The notes: a model not told the origin generated them from the sequence alone. A DNA stretch of 64,000 bases from an uncultured bacterium (GCA_902797965.1 CADBUY010000001.1:124001-188000), one strand, 5' to 3'; counted from the first letter of the stretch, positions 1 through 8,383 are shown. Numbers and translations: made by a program.

Positions 1-928
1 TATCGTTTCTTGTATGAATACATGGTGCAACTTTATCCCAGTATTGACGTTTGTATTTATCTCCATTTTTGTTAACATTCTCAACTATTTCACCGTTTAC
101 CAATTGATGAGGTCTTTTGCTTTGGATTTTATTATCATACGCTGATTGTCCCTCCTTAATATCCGTAATCCATTCTCGCATATGGGAAGAATATTCTCTA
201 AAATAATGATAAATATCATTTTCTGAAATTTCACCCATATTTTTTAATCGTGGTAAATCGTAGATTATATCTTTTAAAGTTTTTTCTTCTTTAAAATCTG
301 GGAATAGTTCATAGGGTAAAATATTATCTGATAAATCATTTCTAACCCCTATTACAACAGTTCTTGTCCTACTTGAGTTTGCTCCATAATTTTTAAAATT
401 TAATATTTTATCAATATAAACATAACTACTTGATAAGTTATCATTAATTGATTCTGAAATAGTTTTTTGTATTCCATTATCAAAACATTTTGTTTTCATA
501 AATGCTTGAACATTTTCAAATATAAAGAATTTCGGTTTAACTTCATTTATAATATTGATAGCTTCTACCACCAACGAATTTCTATTAATTTCGTTTTCCG
601 CTTTTTTATGATTAGCAACAGACATTCCTTGGCATGGTGGTGTTGCAATAATAACATCTATATCCTTAATGTTGTTATATTTTTTATAATTTTTGATTTG
701 ATTAAATAGTCTTTCTTTGATTTCTGTATTTGTTATATCGCCACAAATATAACCTGAATCCATGCTGCACTTGTTATTATATTTCTGAATATTTAATCTT
801 CTTTCAATAAGCTCATTTGTTGCAACACAATCAAAACCATTTAGTTTAAAGCCAAAGCACCCAACTCCCGCACTGCTAAACAGACTTATATAAGTTTTTA
901 AACTTTTGTCCTTTTCCCTATTTATCAT
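1..928 (-). CDS. DNA (cytosine-5-)-methyltransferase, 3' end outside window
   Basis: This gene runs leftwards out of the window, so only about 309 codons are visible. Reading the minus strand from the ATG at 926-928 gives a SAM-binding start (SLFSSAGVGCFGFKLNGFD), then the motif IV loop IIATPPCQGMS near residues 93-103, whose Cys99 is the expected nucleophile. An ENV-like motif (FFIFENVQAF) and, near the window edge, a WDKVAPCIHTRND stretch typical of the C-terminal conserved motifs follow. The family methylates C5 of cytosine in duplex DNA. No ribosome-binding site is obvious at the chosen ATG, but it precedes the conserved core by a normal distance. No restriction endonuclease partner is visible upstream; one could lie beyond the left edge. 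Methyltransferase identity is secure, the target sequence unknown. Confidence 0.9.
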   Translation of the reverse strand, partial: MINREKDKSLKTYISLFSSAGVGCFGFKLNGFDCVATNELIERRLNIQKYNNKCSMDSGYICGDITNTEIKERLFNQIKNYKKYNNIKDIDVIIATPPCQGMSVANHKKAENEINRNSLVVEAINIINEVKPKFFIFENVQAFMKTKCFDNGIQKTISESINDNLSSSYVYIDKILNFKNYGANSSRTRTVVIGVRNDLSDNILPYELFPDFKEEKTLKDIIYDLPRLKNMGEISENDIYHYFREYSSHMREWITDIKEGQSAYDNKIQSKRPHQLVNGEIVENVNKNGDKYKRQYWDKVAPCIHTRND

Positions 929-1082
929 ATAAAGATATTATCATAAATAAGACAAATAGGTGAAATATTAAGTTAAAATGCAAAGTTTTAATAGCTATTA
1001 TTAAAATAGATACTATTATGTGAAAAAAATTTTTATGTTAGTATTTAAAAATCAACATGCAAAAAATGTAAGGAATTATTAT

Positions 1083-2273
1083 ATGGCTACATTAAAAACA
1101 TCAGTATTAGGAATCGAATTTGAAAATCCGTTTTTGTTAGCATCCGCTCCGCCCACAGCATCAATAGAGAGTATCGATAAAGCATTTGAAATGGGATGGG
1201 GAGGTGCTGTATTAAAAACTATAACCCCTGATGATTTAGAAATGATTGAGGCCAGTCCCAGATATGCAACAATAAAAGAAAAAGGTAAAGTAATTTGCTT
1301 GCAGAACATAGAATTATTGAGCCATGAAACAGTACAGCATTGGGTTGACGGTATTAAATATTTAAAAGAAAAACACCCTACAAAAGTTATAATTGCAAGT
1401 ATTATGGCACCTGTTGAACGTGATGAATGGCAAAACCTTGTTAAAACATTGAATGATACTCCAATAGATGCTTTTGAACTCAATTTTTCTTGTCCTCACG
1501 GAATGCCTGAAAGAAATATCGGTATGGCAATAGGAACAAGTGCGGAAGTTTCAATTCTCATAACTTCTTGGGTAAAGTCTGTTGCAACAAAACCTGTTTT
1601 TGTAAAATTAACACCTAATGTAACCAATATTAATTGGATTGCGAATGCTGTTGAAAGAGCAGGAGCAGATGGTTTTGCCGCAATTAATACAGTGCAAAGT
1701 TTTATGGGTATCAATCTTGATACATTAGAACCGGTTCTTAATATTGACGGTTATTCAACTTATGGAGGTTTATCCGGTGAAGCAGTTAAACCAATCGGGT
1801 TTAGATGTGTTGCGCAATTAAGACAAAATTCTGATTTGCCAATCTTAGGTATGGGTGGAATTTCTTCCTGGGAAGATGCAGCACAATATATAGCACTCGG
1901 GTCTGATGCTGTTCAGGTTTGTACAGAGGTTATGATAAACGGCTATGGAATAATTAGCGGTTTAAAATCCGGACTGTTAAATTATTTAGAAACCAAAGGA
2001 TTTAATAACATATCAGAATTAAAAAATATTGCTATTCAAAAAATTACATCACATAAAAATCTTAATAAAAAATCACACCTTTATCCATCTATAGATAAAG
2101 AAAAATGTGTGTCTTGCGGAAAGTGTGCAAAGATATGCTCAGAATCCGAGTATAACGCACTAAGCCTTGATAAAGATTGTTTGAGATTAAACAAAGAGTA
2201 TTGTGCCGGATGCTCGCTTTGCAGCCATGTCTGCCCGAAAGAAGCAATAAAAATGAGCTATACTATTAAATAA
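1083..2273 (+). CDS. preA: PreA-type NAD-dependent dihydropyrimidine dehydrogenase subunit
   Basis: The 396-residue protein has a dihydroorotate-dehydrogenase-like FMN barrel followed by a two-cluster ferredoxin tail. The active-site loop FSCPHGMPERNIGMAIG carries the catalytic cysteine expected in dihydropyrimidine dehydrogenases, and the C-terminus shows two 4Fe-4S motifs (CVSCGKCAKIC and CAGCSLCSHVCP). Known relatives reduce uracil or thymine with electrons from a partner flavoprotein, PreT; no preT gene is adjacent here, so the electron donor is unknown and it may work alone or with an unlinked partner. I chose the ATG at 1083 because an AAGGA stretch sits about 8 bases upstream and the protein then begins at the family's usual place (MATLKTSVLGIEFENPF). 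A GTG at 1020 would add 21 unsupported residues. Confidence 0.88.
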   Translation: MATLKTSVLGIEFENPFLLASAPPTASIESIDKAFEMGWGGAVLKTITPDDLEMIEASPRYATIKEKGKVICLQNIELLSHETVQHWVDGIKYLKEKHPTKVIIASIMAPVERDEWQNLVKTLNDTPIDAFELNFSCPHGMPERNIGMAIGTSAEVSILITSWVKSVATKPVFVKLTPNVTNINWIANAVERAGADGFAAINTVQSFMGINLDTLEPVLNIDGYSTYGGLSGEAVKPIGFRCVAQLRQNSDLPILGMGGISSWEDAAQYIALGSDAVQVCTEVMINGYGIISGLKSGLLNYLETKGFNNISELKNIAIQKITSHKNLNKKSHLYPSIDKEKCVSCGKCAKICSESEYNALSLDKDCLRLNKEYCAGCSLCSHVCPKEAIKMSYTIK

Positions 2274-2320
2274 CAATTTATTTTAGAAAAAAGAACAGAT
2301 ATTTTGAGAATATGAAAAAA

Positions 2321-2380
2321 GTAGGTTGGCATTACTATGTCAACAAAAATGTTATTGTCGGCTTTGTAAAGCCGACCTAC
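2321..2380. repeat. Intergenic palindromic repeat (GTAGGTTGGC family), copy 1
   Basis: GTAGGTTGGC at 2321-2330 can pair with GCCGACCTAC at 2371-2380 (one G-T wobble). Inside lies a perfect palindrome, GTCGGCTTT-GT-AAAGCCGAC, at 2357-2376. The block lies between the preA-like gene and a small hypothetical gene and has no coding potential. A related sequence follows at 2796-2820. It may also act as a transcription terminator for the upstream gene, although no T-run follows the stem. Confidence 0.6.
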
Positions 2381-2499
2381 AAACTGTTAGCTAATTAAAT
2401 AGGAGATAGCAAATTTTATTTTTACGGGTTTTATCATGATATGATAGGGGTAAATCTCAAACAACATTCCAACTCAAACGGAAAGGGATATGTAAATAT

Positions 2500-2784
2500 A
2501 TGAAACTTAATAAGACAACTCTTTTGGCACCTATTTTTGCAATATTACCGGCTACACAAAAGCAAAATCATAATTATTATCCACAAACTGTACAAAATAC
2601 CATAAGTTATGTTCAAAGTAATAAACAAAAAGATGTTTTTATACCAAAGAATAATTTGAAGATACAAAAGGCAGATAGTGGAAATGGCTTGTTAGCAATA
2701 CTTTTAATTGCATCAGTTTTAGGACCTATTATAAAAATACTTGATGTTGCTGAAAGAGACGATAAGCGAAATAACATGTATTAA
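2500..2784 (+). CDS. Small hypothetical protein with one C-terminal membrane segment
   Basis: I do not recognise this 94-residue protein. The N-terminus (MKLNKTTLLAPIFAILPA) is mildly hydrophobic, the middle is polar and rich in Asn, Gln and Lys, and residues around 66-82 form one convincing membrane helix (GLLAILLIASVLGPIIKIL) followed by a charged tail. A purine-rich GGAAAGGGA stretch lies upstream of the ATG, a little further than ideal. The gene is bracketed by two copies of an intergenic palindromic repeat. It is probably a lineage-specific small membrane protein; no function can be assigned. Confidence 0.55.
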   Translation: MKLNKTTLLAPIFAILPATQKQNHNYYPQTVQNTISYVQSNKQKDVFIPKNNLKIQKADSGNGLLAILLIASVLGPIIKILDVAERDDKRNNMY

Positions 2785-2795
2785 TATTATAGGGT

Positions 2796-2820
2796 GTAGG
2801 TTAGGCATACTTGCCCAACA
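2796..2820. repeat. Intergenic palindromic repeat (GTAGGTTGGC family), copy 2
   Basis: GTAGGTTAGGCATACTTGCC continues with CAACA and matches the first copy at 2321-2345 in order and length, with the ends able to form a short hairpin around GGC/GCC. The two copies flank the small gene at 2500-2784. This looks like a dispersed intergenic repeat rather than a gene-specific site. Confidence 0.5.
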
Positions 2821-2843
2821 ATTAATTTAAAGGAGTAAATAAA

Positions 2844-3263
2844 ATGCAAGTACAAAAAATTCAAAACAACAACAATTACAACACAGCATTTCAGTCAAAA
2901 TTTGCAAACACCCAACATATAAAGGATGCTTTTGCAGTTGCTAAATATGATGAAGGGTCAAAATTTATAAGAGCAGTTGAAAAATTGTTAGCTGACGGAA
3001 AAAGTGATGTTATTGATATAGCATCTAAACATAGAGGCGGCAGTCATACATATTATCAAATGGATTTGAATGTAAATAATGAAATCAAAGAAACAATTAA
3101 ACATGTTAATGGAATTACAGACGGTCAGAAAATTCAAAAATCCTTTGATGCAAAAGACCTTATAATTAAATATGCAGGACTTGAAGATTATGTTGCGGCA
3201 GAAAAACCTGCATCTGTCGTTAAGAAACAATTAGCCGCATTGGAAAAGAAAATTTTTAATTAG
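2844..3263 (+). CDS. Hypothetical protein with MQVQ...F..K N-terminal signature
   Basis: The 139-residue protein begins MQVQKIQNNNNYNTAFQSKF, an N-terminus shared in pattern with the products at 3318-3920, 4003-4596 and 46260-49124. The rest is soluble and mostly helical, without a motif I can name. A good AAGGAG lies 8 bases upstream of the ATG, and a textbook terminator follows at 3284-3315, so it is a single-gene transcript. The shared N-terminal peptide with otherwise unrelated bodies suggests a lineage-specific leader or docking element, but that is inference. No function can be assigned from the sequence. Confidence 0.65.
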   Translation: MQVQKIQNNNNYNTAFQSKFANTQHIKDAFAVAKYDEGSKFIRAVEKLLADGKSDVIDIASKHRGGSHTYYQMDLNVNNEIKETIKHVNGITDGQKIQKSFDAKDLIIKYAGLEDYVAAEKPASVVKKQLAALEKKIFN

Positions 3264-3283
3264 TAATTATATATTATAAAGAG

Positions 3284-3315
3284 CAGGAAGTTAAAATTGA
3301 ACTTCCTGTTTTTTT
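3284..3315 (+). terminator. Rho-independent terminator
   Basis: CAGGAAGTT (3284-3292) pairs perfectly with AACTTCCTG (3300-3308) across a seven-base AT-rich loop and is followed by seven T residues. It ends the transcript of the 2844-3263 gene. The minus-strand gene at 3318 converges on it, but the run of T exists only for the plus strand. Confidence 0.9.
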
Positions 3316-3317
3316 AA

Positions 3318-3920
3318 TTACCCATATATTTTATGGTGGAGTTCTATCCAAAAATTGCCTTCTTGATTGAAAAAATCTTCTGACTTCCCGCTTTCTCTGT
3401 TGAAATCAGCATTAAACTCTTTGTCATAATTTTTTTTGAAAAATGTTGTTTCTCTAAAATTCTTATTAATATCTTCCCAAATCGGTGCAATATTTTCTTT
3501 CCACCAACTTTCATAAATCGGTGTGTGTTCTTCCCCGACAAGCCTGTTAAATTGTTTTTTGTTTTCGGGATCTAATATTCTTCTGAAAATATTTTTAATA
3601 GGTGCAATACTATCACTTCTTGCAGGTTCGGTGTCAATAAATGCGGTTTTTGATGATGTTATTGTTCCTCTTGCATTAGTTAATGTATTTTTTAAATATG
3701 CAACATCAGGCACAATTTCTTCTTTTGAGGGGTGTTTTTCAAACGCATCAAAAATTTTATTTGTTAGTTCCAAATCTTTTGAGGAATTATAATATGGCTT
3801 TTCGGCTTTAGTGTATCTCGCTAAATAATCCATATAAGTTTGCATGTCTTTTGTTTTTATAACAATTTTTGCACCGAAACTTGGCTGATTATTTTGAGTA
3901 TTTATCGCTTGCACTTGCAT
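3318..3920 (-). CDS. Hypothetical protein with MQVQxIN...FGAK N-terminal signature
   Basis: This 200-residue protein begins MQVQAINTQNNQPSFGAKIV, the clearest example in the window of a recurring N-terminal peptide. The body is hydrophilic and helical, rich in Lys, Asp and aromatic residues, with no signal peptide, membrane helix or enzyme motif that I recognise. Reading the minus strand, AGAAAGGAAAAATT precedes the ATG and provides a ribosome-binding site. The next minus-strand gene (4003-4596) has the same opening peptide but an unrelated body, and a dispersed CCCTCACCC repeat lies between them. The pair may be modular paralogues that share only their leader. Function unknown. Confidence 0.65.
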   Translation of the reverse strand: MQVQAINTQNNQPSFGAKIVIKTKDMQTYMDYLARYTKAEKPYYNSSKDLELTNKIFDAFEKHPSKEEIVPDVAYLKNTLTNARGTITSSKTAFIDTEPARSDSIAPIKNIFRRILDPENKKQFNRLVGEEHTPIYESWWKENIAPIWEDINKNFRETTFFKKNYDKEFNADFNRESGKSEDFFNQEGNFWIELHHKIYG

Positions 3921-3937
3921 AATTTTTCCTTTCTATT

Positions 3938-3973
3938 AACCCCTCACCCTAACCCTCTCCCGATGGGCGAGGG
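3938..3973. repeat. CCCTCACCCTAACCCTCTCCC-type intergenic repeat, copy 1
   Basis: AACCCCTCACCCTAACCCTC continues into a hairpin in which CCCTCTCCC pairs with GGGCGAGGG around a three-base loop (3953-3973). It lies between two minus-strand hypothetical genes. A second, more diverged copy is at 50357-50391, also just upstream of a minus-strand coding start. Repeats of this wording occur in intergenic DNA of many bacteria; here its GC content contrasts sharply with the AT-rich surroundings. Confidence 0.7.
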
Positions 3974-4002
3974 AAACAAAATTTATATTTACCCCTTTAC
4001 AC

Positions 4003-4596
4003 CTATTTTTTAATAATCTTTTTACCTAATTTAAAACTATCTTCTAATATAGGTTTAATGCTATCTGTTTTTAAACTGTCTTTAACAACAACAGTTGTAT
4101 TGGGTTTTCTTTCAGCAGAAGTCAAATCTTTTTTTATACCATAACCAATGACCCCAACTAATCCTGAAAATAGTACTCCTAAAATTCCAATCCAAACACA
4201 GCCTTGTTTTTTTGCTGATTTTTCACTTTGTCTATATGTATTATTAAAATGTTGAATATTAAATTCTTCTGGCTTTGAATAAGTGCCGACATGTGTCCAA
4301 TCATATATGGGAACCCCGTTGTATGGAGCAGCTTTTTCTTCTAACAAAGTAGATACCACATCAACTCTAACAGAGTTCTTTTTTTCGCCTTTTGAAAATA
4401 AAATATCATATCCCCAAAATTTGGCTCTTTTAACATAACTGCGTTTTAATCTATCGCTTGGGTCAATTTCATTTAATCTATTTGCAATAAAATCAGAAAC
4501 CGCTTTGCGATTTTTATTATTTAATAATCCGTCTTGATACTTTATTGCTTTAAAACTTGGCTGATTATTATAAGTATTTATTGATTGTACTTGCAT
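4003..4596 (-). CDS. Hypothetical membrane-anchored protein with MQVQSIN leader
   Basis: The 197-residue protein opens with MQVQSINTYNNQPSFKAIKY, matching the leader peptide of its neighbour at 3318-3920. A polar region of about 130 residues follows, then one clear membrane helix near residues 134-153 (CVWIGILGVLFSGLVGVIGYG) and a charged C-terminal tail. A predicted single-pass topology with a soluble N-terminal domain fits. The minus strand shows AAGGAGTACAGGGGGAAAT upstream of the ATG, giving a usable Shine-Dalgarno sequence. No catalytic motif is visible and I do not recognise the family. Confidence 0.6.
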   Translation of the reverse strand: MQVQSINTYNNQPSFKAIKYQDGLLNNKNRKAVSDFIANRLNEIDPSDRLKRSYVKRAKFWGYDILFSKGEKKNSVRVDVVSTLLEEKAAPYNGVPIYDWTHVGTYSKPEEFNIQHFNNTYRQSEKSAKKQGCVWIGILGVLFSGLVGVIGYGIKKDLTSAERKPNTTVVVKDSLKTDSIKPILEDSFKLGKKIIKK

Positions 4597-5637
4597 AATT
4601 ATTTCCCCCTGTACTCCTTAATTTATCCTTTTTATTTACCCCAAGTATAGCATAAAATATTTAAAATTAATTACAAACATACATTACTTGCTCACACTTT
4701 CCTCTTCCAAAATAATCGTACTATCCGTAAATAATCAAACTTGCGTTATATTCAGTCTGGGAAAAGGTTTGAAACCAATAATCATACTATCCGTAAACGA
4801 GCAGAAAACGAGCAAATACGAGCAGTTTGATTATTGGCATATTAACATACTTCCAACCGCCGAAATTCAAACAGCAAGCCACTTTTCCAAAAATAATCGT
4901 ACAATCCGTTAATAATCAATCTGCTCGTTAGGATACATGGCCGCTTCCGACCTAAAAATCTAGTGTTTATAGGGGTTATAGCCATTAAACCAAATTATGC
5001 GTTCCGACCAAATTACTCGTCAGCTTACATCTAATTCTCTCTTTTTACGGAAACTCCACTACTGTCGGGAAAAATTGACATTAAAAAAAGGACCTTTTAA
5101 TAAAGTCCTTTTAAAATCTGGAGCTGGTAGTCCTCGTAGCAAAATTCTCCAAAAAAATCAATTTTATGGGAATTTTTATAAATAAATGGGAAATTTTTAT
5201 ATAAATTTTGCTTAAAAATACTCCTATATTCTGGAATATCGCCAAAAATTCCCATATTCTTAAAATGTTTTTTTTTTATTATTAAATGGGAATTTATTTA
5301 ATTCATAAACAGTGAATTAAATAAAAAATTGTAAAATACGATAATATCATTTATTTAATTTAAAATTTTATTATTTTTATATAATTTTCACTTTATCATT
5401 TTTATAACTATACAAAGCTTAAAATAAGATATATTCAGGCATATCTGTTTTCTATTAAAAATAGATAATTTTGCTATATTTTTATTAAGAAGTGTAAAAA
5501 TTTTCAAAAAAACACAAAGAAAGACCATTCAAAAGGTACATTTCCTGAAAAACGAGATAATACATAACGGCAAAATTTTATATTAAATTGGAAAAATTTA
5601 GAAAAATTTTGACCGTAGTTAAAAAAGGAGAAAAATC
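4597..5637. other. 1-kb non-coding region with direct repeats and AT-rich blocks
   Basis: No convincing gene is seen. Three copies of a 20-base repeat, AATAATCGTACTATCCGTAA and variants, start at 4711, 4777 and 4892, and the last two are associated with CGAGCA/TGCTCG words. Around 5086-5112 an AAAAGGAC...GTCCTTTT hairpin could act as a terminator. From about 5165 to 5295 the phrase ATGGGAATTTTT recurs in both orientations within extremely AT-rich DNA. The segment from 5584 to 5597 is a 14-bp repeat copied at 10110-10123 (described separately). This looks like a junction zone outside a mobile cassette. Confidence 0.6.
5584..5597. repeat. Left copy of 14-bp direct repeat flanking recombinase cassette
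   Basis: TAAATTGGAAAAAT occurs here, 41 bases before the methyltransferase start, and again exactly at 10110-10123, 72 bases after the recombinase stop. The two copies bracket the four-gene cassette, so they are candidates for the attachment-site core left by the large serine recombinase. In very AT-rich DNA a chance 14-mer cannot be excluded. Confidence 0.45.
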
Positions 5638-6942
5638 ATGGTAAAAAAAGTAAAAAACCACGAAAATCCGAATCTCGAAATTAAATATGTAGAGATTGAA
5701 AAATTAAAGAAGTATGATAAAAATGCAAAAATACATACTTCTAAACAAATTAGCAAACTTGTTTCAAGTATGAAAAAGTTTGGAGTAGTTACACCTATAT
5801 TAGTTGACAGAAATTTTACAATTATTGCAGGTCATGGCAGATTAGAGGCTCTAAAAAAGTTAAATTACAACAAAATTCCTGTGATAATGCTTGAAAACTT
5901 GTCAGATTCACAAGTTAGAGCTTATCGACTTGCAGATAATAGAATTGCAGAAGAGGCAAAATATAATAGTGATATTTTAAAAATTGAACTATCAGAACTT
6001 ACTATTAAAGATGAAATTGAAATTATCGATACTGGTTTTGATGTTGCAGAAGTAGATGCAATTATTTTAGATAATTATGAAACAAAGAAAGTAAAAACTG
6101 ATAAAGCAGATGAGCTTAAATCTTTTGAAATTGAAGAAAGAGTTCAAGTTGGTGATATTTGGCAACTTGGAAATCATTTGCTTTTGTGTGGAGATTCTAC
6201 AAATGAAATTTCATATAATGAATTATTAAAAGAAGAAAGAGCAAATTTAATTATTACAGATCCTCCTTATAACGTACCAATCAAAGGTCATGTTTGCAAA
6301 ACGGAACATGATGAATTTGCAATGGCTTCCGGAGAAATGTCAGAAGAAGAATTTGTAAAATTTAGTGAAAACTTTATGAAAAATCTAATAAAATTTTCTA
6401 AAAATGGTTCCTTGCACTATTTGTTTATCGATTGGCGAGGAGTAAATAACTTTTTAAATGCAGGAAACAAATTTTATTCTGAGCTAAAAAATATTTGTGT
6501 TTGGAACAAAATGCTAGGCGGAATGGGCAGTTTTTACAGAAGCCAACACGAATTTGTTTGTTTATTTAAAAATGGTACAAATTCACATATTAATAATATT
6601 GAACTTGGTAAAAACGGAAGATATCGTACTAATGTTTGGGATTGCAAAGGTATTAGTGCGACAAATCCTAAATCGTTAAAACTCCTAAAAATGCATCCAA
6701 CTGTGAAACCTGTAGGATTGTTGCACGAAATTATTTTAGATGCATCGTCAGCAGGTGATATTGTTCTTGATATTTTTGGAGGTTCAGGGTCAACATTACT
6801 TGCTTGCGAAAAAGCAAAGCGAAAAGCTCGCATTATAGAAATATCGCCAAAATACTGTGATTTAATTATTCATAGATATAAAGAAAATTGTAAAAAAACA
6901 GTCAAATATGTAGAAAATATTTTAAAAAAGGAGGAAAAATAA
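5638..6942 (+). CDS. ParB/Srx-like domain fused to beta-class N6-adenine DNA methyltransferase
   Basis: The 434-residue protein joins two domains. Residues about 10-110 form a ParB/sulfiredoxin-like domain (IIAGHGRLEALKKLN is the signature loop, followed by AYRLADNRIAEEA). Residues about 175-425 form a DNA methyltransferase with DPPY at 208-211 preceding the SAM-binding motif DIFGGSGST at 378-386, the motif order of the beta class that methylates adenine N6 (or cytosine N4). A KPVGL helix lies just before motif I. This fusion is common in prophages and mobile cassettes. The start has AAAAAGGAGAAAAATC upstream. It is the first gene of the cassette with the DUF5681 remnant, DUF2924 and a serine recombinase. 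It probably methylates element DNA or blocks host restriction; that role is inferred. Confidence 0.92.
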   Translation: MVKKVKNHENPNLEIKYVEIEKLKKYDKNAKIHTSKQISKLVSSMKKFGVVTPILVDRNFTIIAGHGRLEALKKLNYNKIPVIMLENLSDSQVRAYRLADNRIAEEAKYNSDILKIELSELTIKDEIEIIDTGFDVAEVDAIILDNYETKKVKTDKADELKSFEIEERVQVGDIWQLGNHLLLCGDSTNEISYNELLKEERANLIITDPPYNVPIKGHVCKTEHDEFAMASGEMSEEEFVKFSENFMKNLIKFSKNGSLHYLFIDWRGVNNFLNAGNKFYSELKNICVWNKMLGGMGSFYRSQHEFVCLFKNGTNSHINNIELGKNGRYRTNVWDCKGISATNPKSLKLLKMHPTVKPVGLLHEIILDASSAGDIVLDIFGGSGSTLLACEKAKRKARIIEISPKYCDLIIHRYKENCKKTVKYVENILKKEEK

Positions 6943-6943
6943 A

Positions 6944-7892
6944 ATGGAAGAATTCAAAAATGAACAACAATGGGAAGATGCAACAAAACAAGAACTTAAA
7001 GAAAAACAACTAAAAGAAATGTTCGGAGAGAACTACAAAAATTCCGAGTATGAGATTGGTTATAAGAAACCACCTAAGAACACTCGTTTTCAAAAAGGTA
7101 ACAAAGGGAATCCGAAAGGCAGAAAACCAAAAAAAACAATTACAACAAGAAGAAGTTGAAACTCCGGATGAATTATTTGAACGTATATATAATGAGTATA
7201 AAGAGGTTAATTATAACGGTAAATCTGTTAAAATGACAAATGCAGAAATTGCAATGCGAGGTATATTTCAAAAAATGTCACAAGGGAAGTCGGTACCTCC
7301 TGCTTTTTTAAAATTATGGAAAAATTATGAAAAAAGACAATGGGCTATTAAAAAGAAAAAATTATATCAAAAAAGAGATGAAGAAATACAAAGAATAAAA
7401 GATATTGAAGCTACAATAGCATATAAAAAAATTGGTGAAATTCAAGATTTATGTAATTTAGTATTTCATTATTCATGTGAGAGATGCCTTACTCCTGAAC
7501 AACTGGATAATAGATGGCGACCTAAAGAAAATACGGATTATGAAATTATAGCACTTGACCCATTTGCAGAAGATGATTACTGAATTGAAGAAAAAAAAGT
7601 TCATGATTTAATTCGAAGAAATTGGGATAGCTTAAAATATAACCATTCAAAAGAAGATATAGAAAATGTAACCCAAGTAGATATTGAAAAAATGAAAGCT
7701 TATACAAAAAAAATAGCAGAGGAGAATGTAAATCAAACGGAACAAGAATTAGATGAACTAATAGAAGTCATTAAACTTCATATAGCGTTTTTACAACATC
7801 AATTTGAAGGAATGTCTGATGAACAAATACAAAAATTGTTAGATTTTCATTTTAAGGTATTGGAACACTACGGAATAAAAGCTGATGAATAA
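6944..7892 (+). pseudogene. DUF5681-like gene broken by a frameshift and an in-frame TGA
   Basis: The first segment (6944-7159) encodes a helical start and the DUF5681 hallmark YEIGYKKPPKNTRFQKGNKG followed by NPKGRKP. At an eight-A tract (7129-7136) the frame must shift by +1 to continue into the second segment, where ETPDELFERI, VKMTNAEIAMRGIFQKM and further helical residues keep the family pattern. That frame then meets a TGA at 7581-7583, yet stays open in the same frame to 7892 through IEEKKVHDLIRRNWDSLKYN and a helical tail. The two lesions are best read as decay of one gene of about 315 codons. The 67-codon piece from 7692 may still be translated. DUF5681 proteins are small phage or mobile-element proteins of unknown function; the start has a strong AGGAGG. 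Confidence 0.7.
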
Positions 7893-7957
7893 TATACATA
7901 TAACTTGACAAAAAATCGACTTCGAGTGATTGATAGACCAAAGGTAAATTATAAATC

Positions 7958-8383
7958 ATGAAAACTCAAGAAAAAAAGTTTATCAAAAAGGAGCTGACTG
8001 AATTTTGGGAACAAAAATTTGGAAAAGCTCCTTTTCCTTATTTTAGTAAAGTATTTTTAGAAAAATACTTAAATTATTATAATCAGCAAGAAACCGATAC
8101 TATTTTTAATAAAAGCTGTCAAAAACAGCTCGACAAGCTAATTAAAGTATATGCGAATAGTGGAACAATTAAAAATAAGGATATTTCAAAAGCTAAAACT
8201 ATATTTTTACCAGTAGGAACAAGATTAGTAAGAGAATTTAAGGGCGAAAAATATGAAGTTTTTGTTGAAGAAAACGGATATAAATATAAAGGTGCATTAT
8301 ATGAAAGTCTTTCCTCTATTGCAAATACTATAACAGGTACAAAGTGGAATGGCAAAGTGTTTTTTGGAGTTAAGGAAAAATGA
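7958..8383 (+). CDS. DUF2924 family protein
   Basis: The 141-residue protein matches DUF2924, whose members almost always lie directly upstream of a large serine recombinase. The recognisable C-terminal part reads GTRLVREFKGEKYEVFVEEN, then YKGALYESLSSIANTITGTK and WNGKVFFGV, the family's conserved GTxLxREWxG / SLSxIAxxITGTxWxGxxFFG pattern. The N-terminal half is helical and lysine-rich. Its stop codon overlaps the ATG of the recombinase (ATGA at 8380-8383), showing translational coupling. A recombination-accessory or directionality role is plausible from this fixed association but has not been read from the sequence itself. Confidence 0.88.
   Translation: MKTQEKKFIKKELTEFWEQKFGKAPFPYFSKVFLEKYLNYYNQQETDTIFNKSCQKQLDKLIKVYANSGTIKNKDISKAKTIFLPVGTRLVREFKGEKYEVFVEENGYKYKGALYESLSSIANTITGTKWNGKVFFGVKEK

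Noticed and set aside
5117-5150. tRNA D-arm-like word AGCTGGTAG on the plus strand
   Set aside because: No acceptor stem, anticodon arm or T-arm in suitable positions; the region is otherwise repeat-like and AT-rich.
4997-5185. 62-codon plus-strand open frame in the gene-free kilobase
   Set aside because: No ribosome-binding site, basic low-complexity product and overlap with a hairpin; it looks like a chance frame.
7129-7136. Programmed -1 frameshift at the A8 tract, which contains an A-AAA-AAC heptamer
   Set aside because: The continuing DUF5681 frame needs a +1 (or -2) shift, not -1, and a second lesion (TGA at 7581) follows, so decay or indel variation is the simpler reading.
7581-7583. 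TGA recoded as an amino acid
   Set aside because: TGA ends several intact genes in the same window, for example the recombinase at 46094-46096 and DUF2924 at 8381-8383, so a recoded genetic code is not supported.
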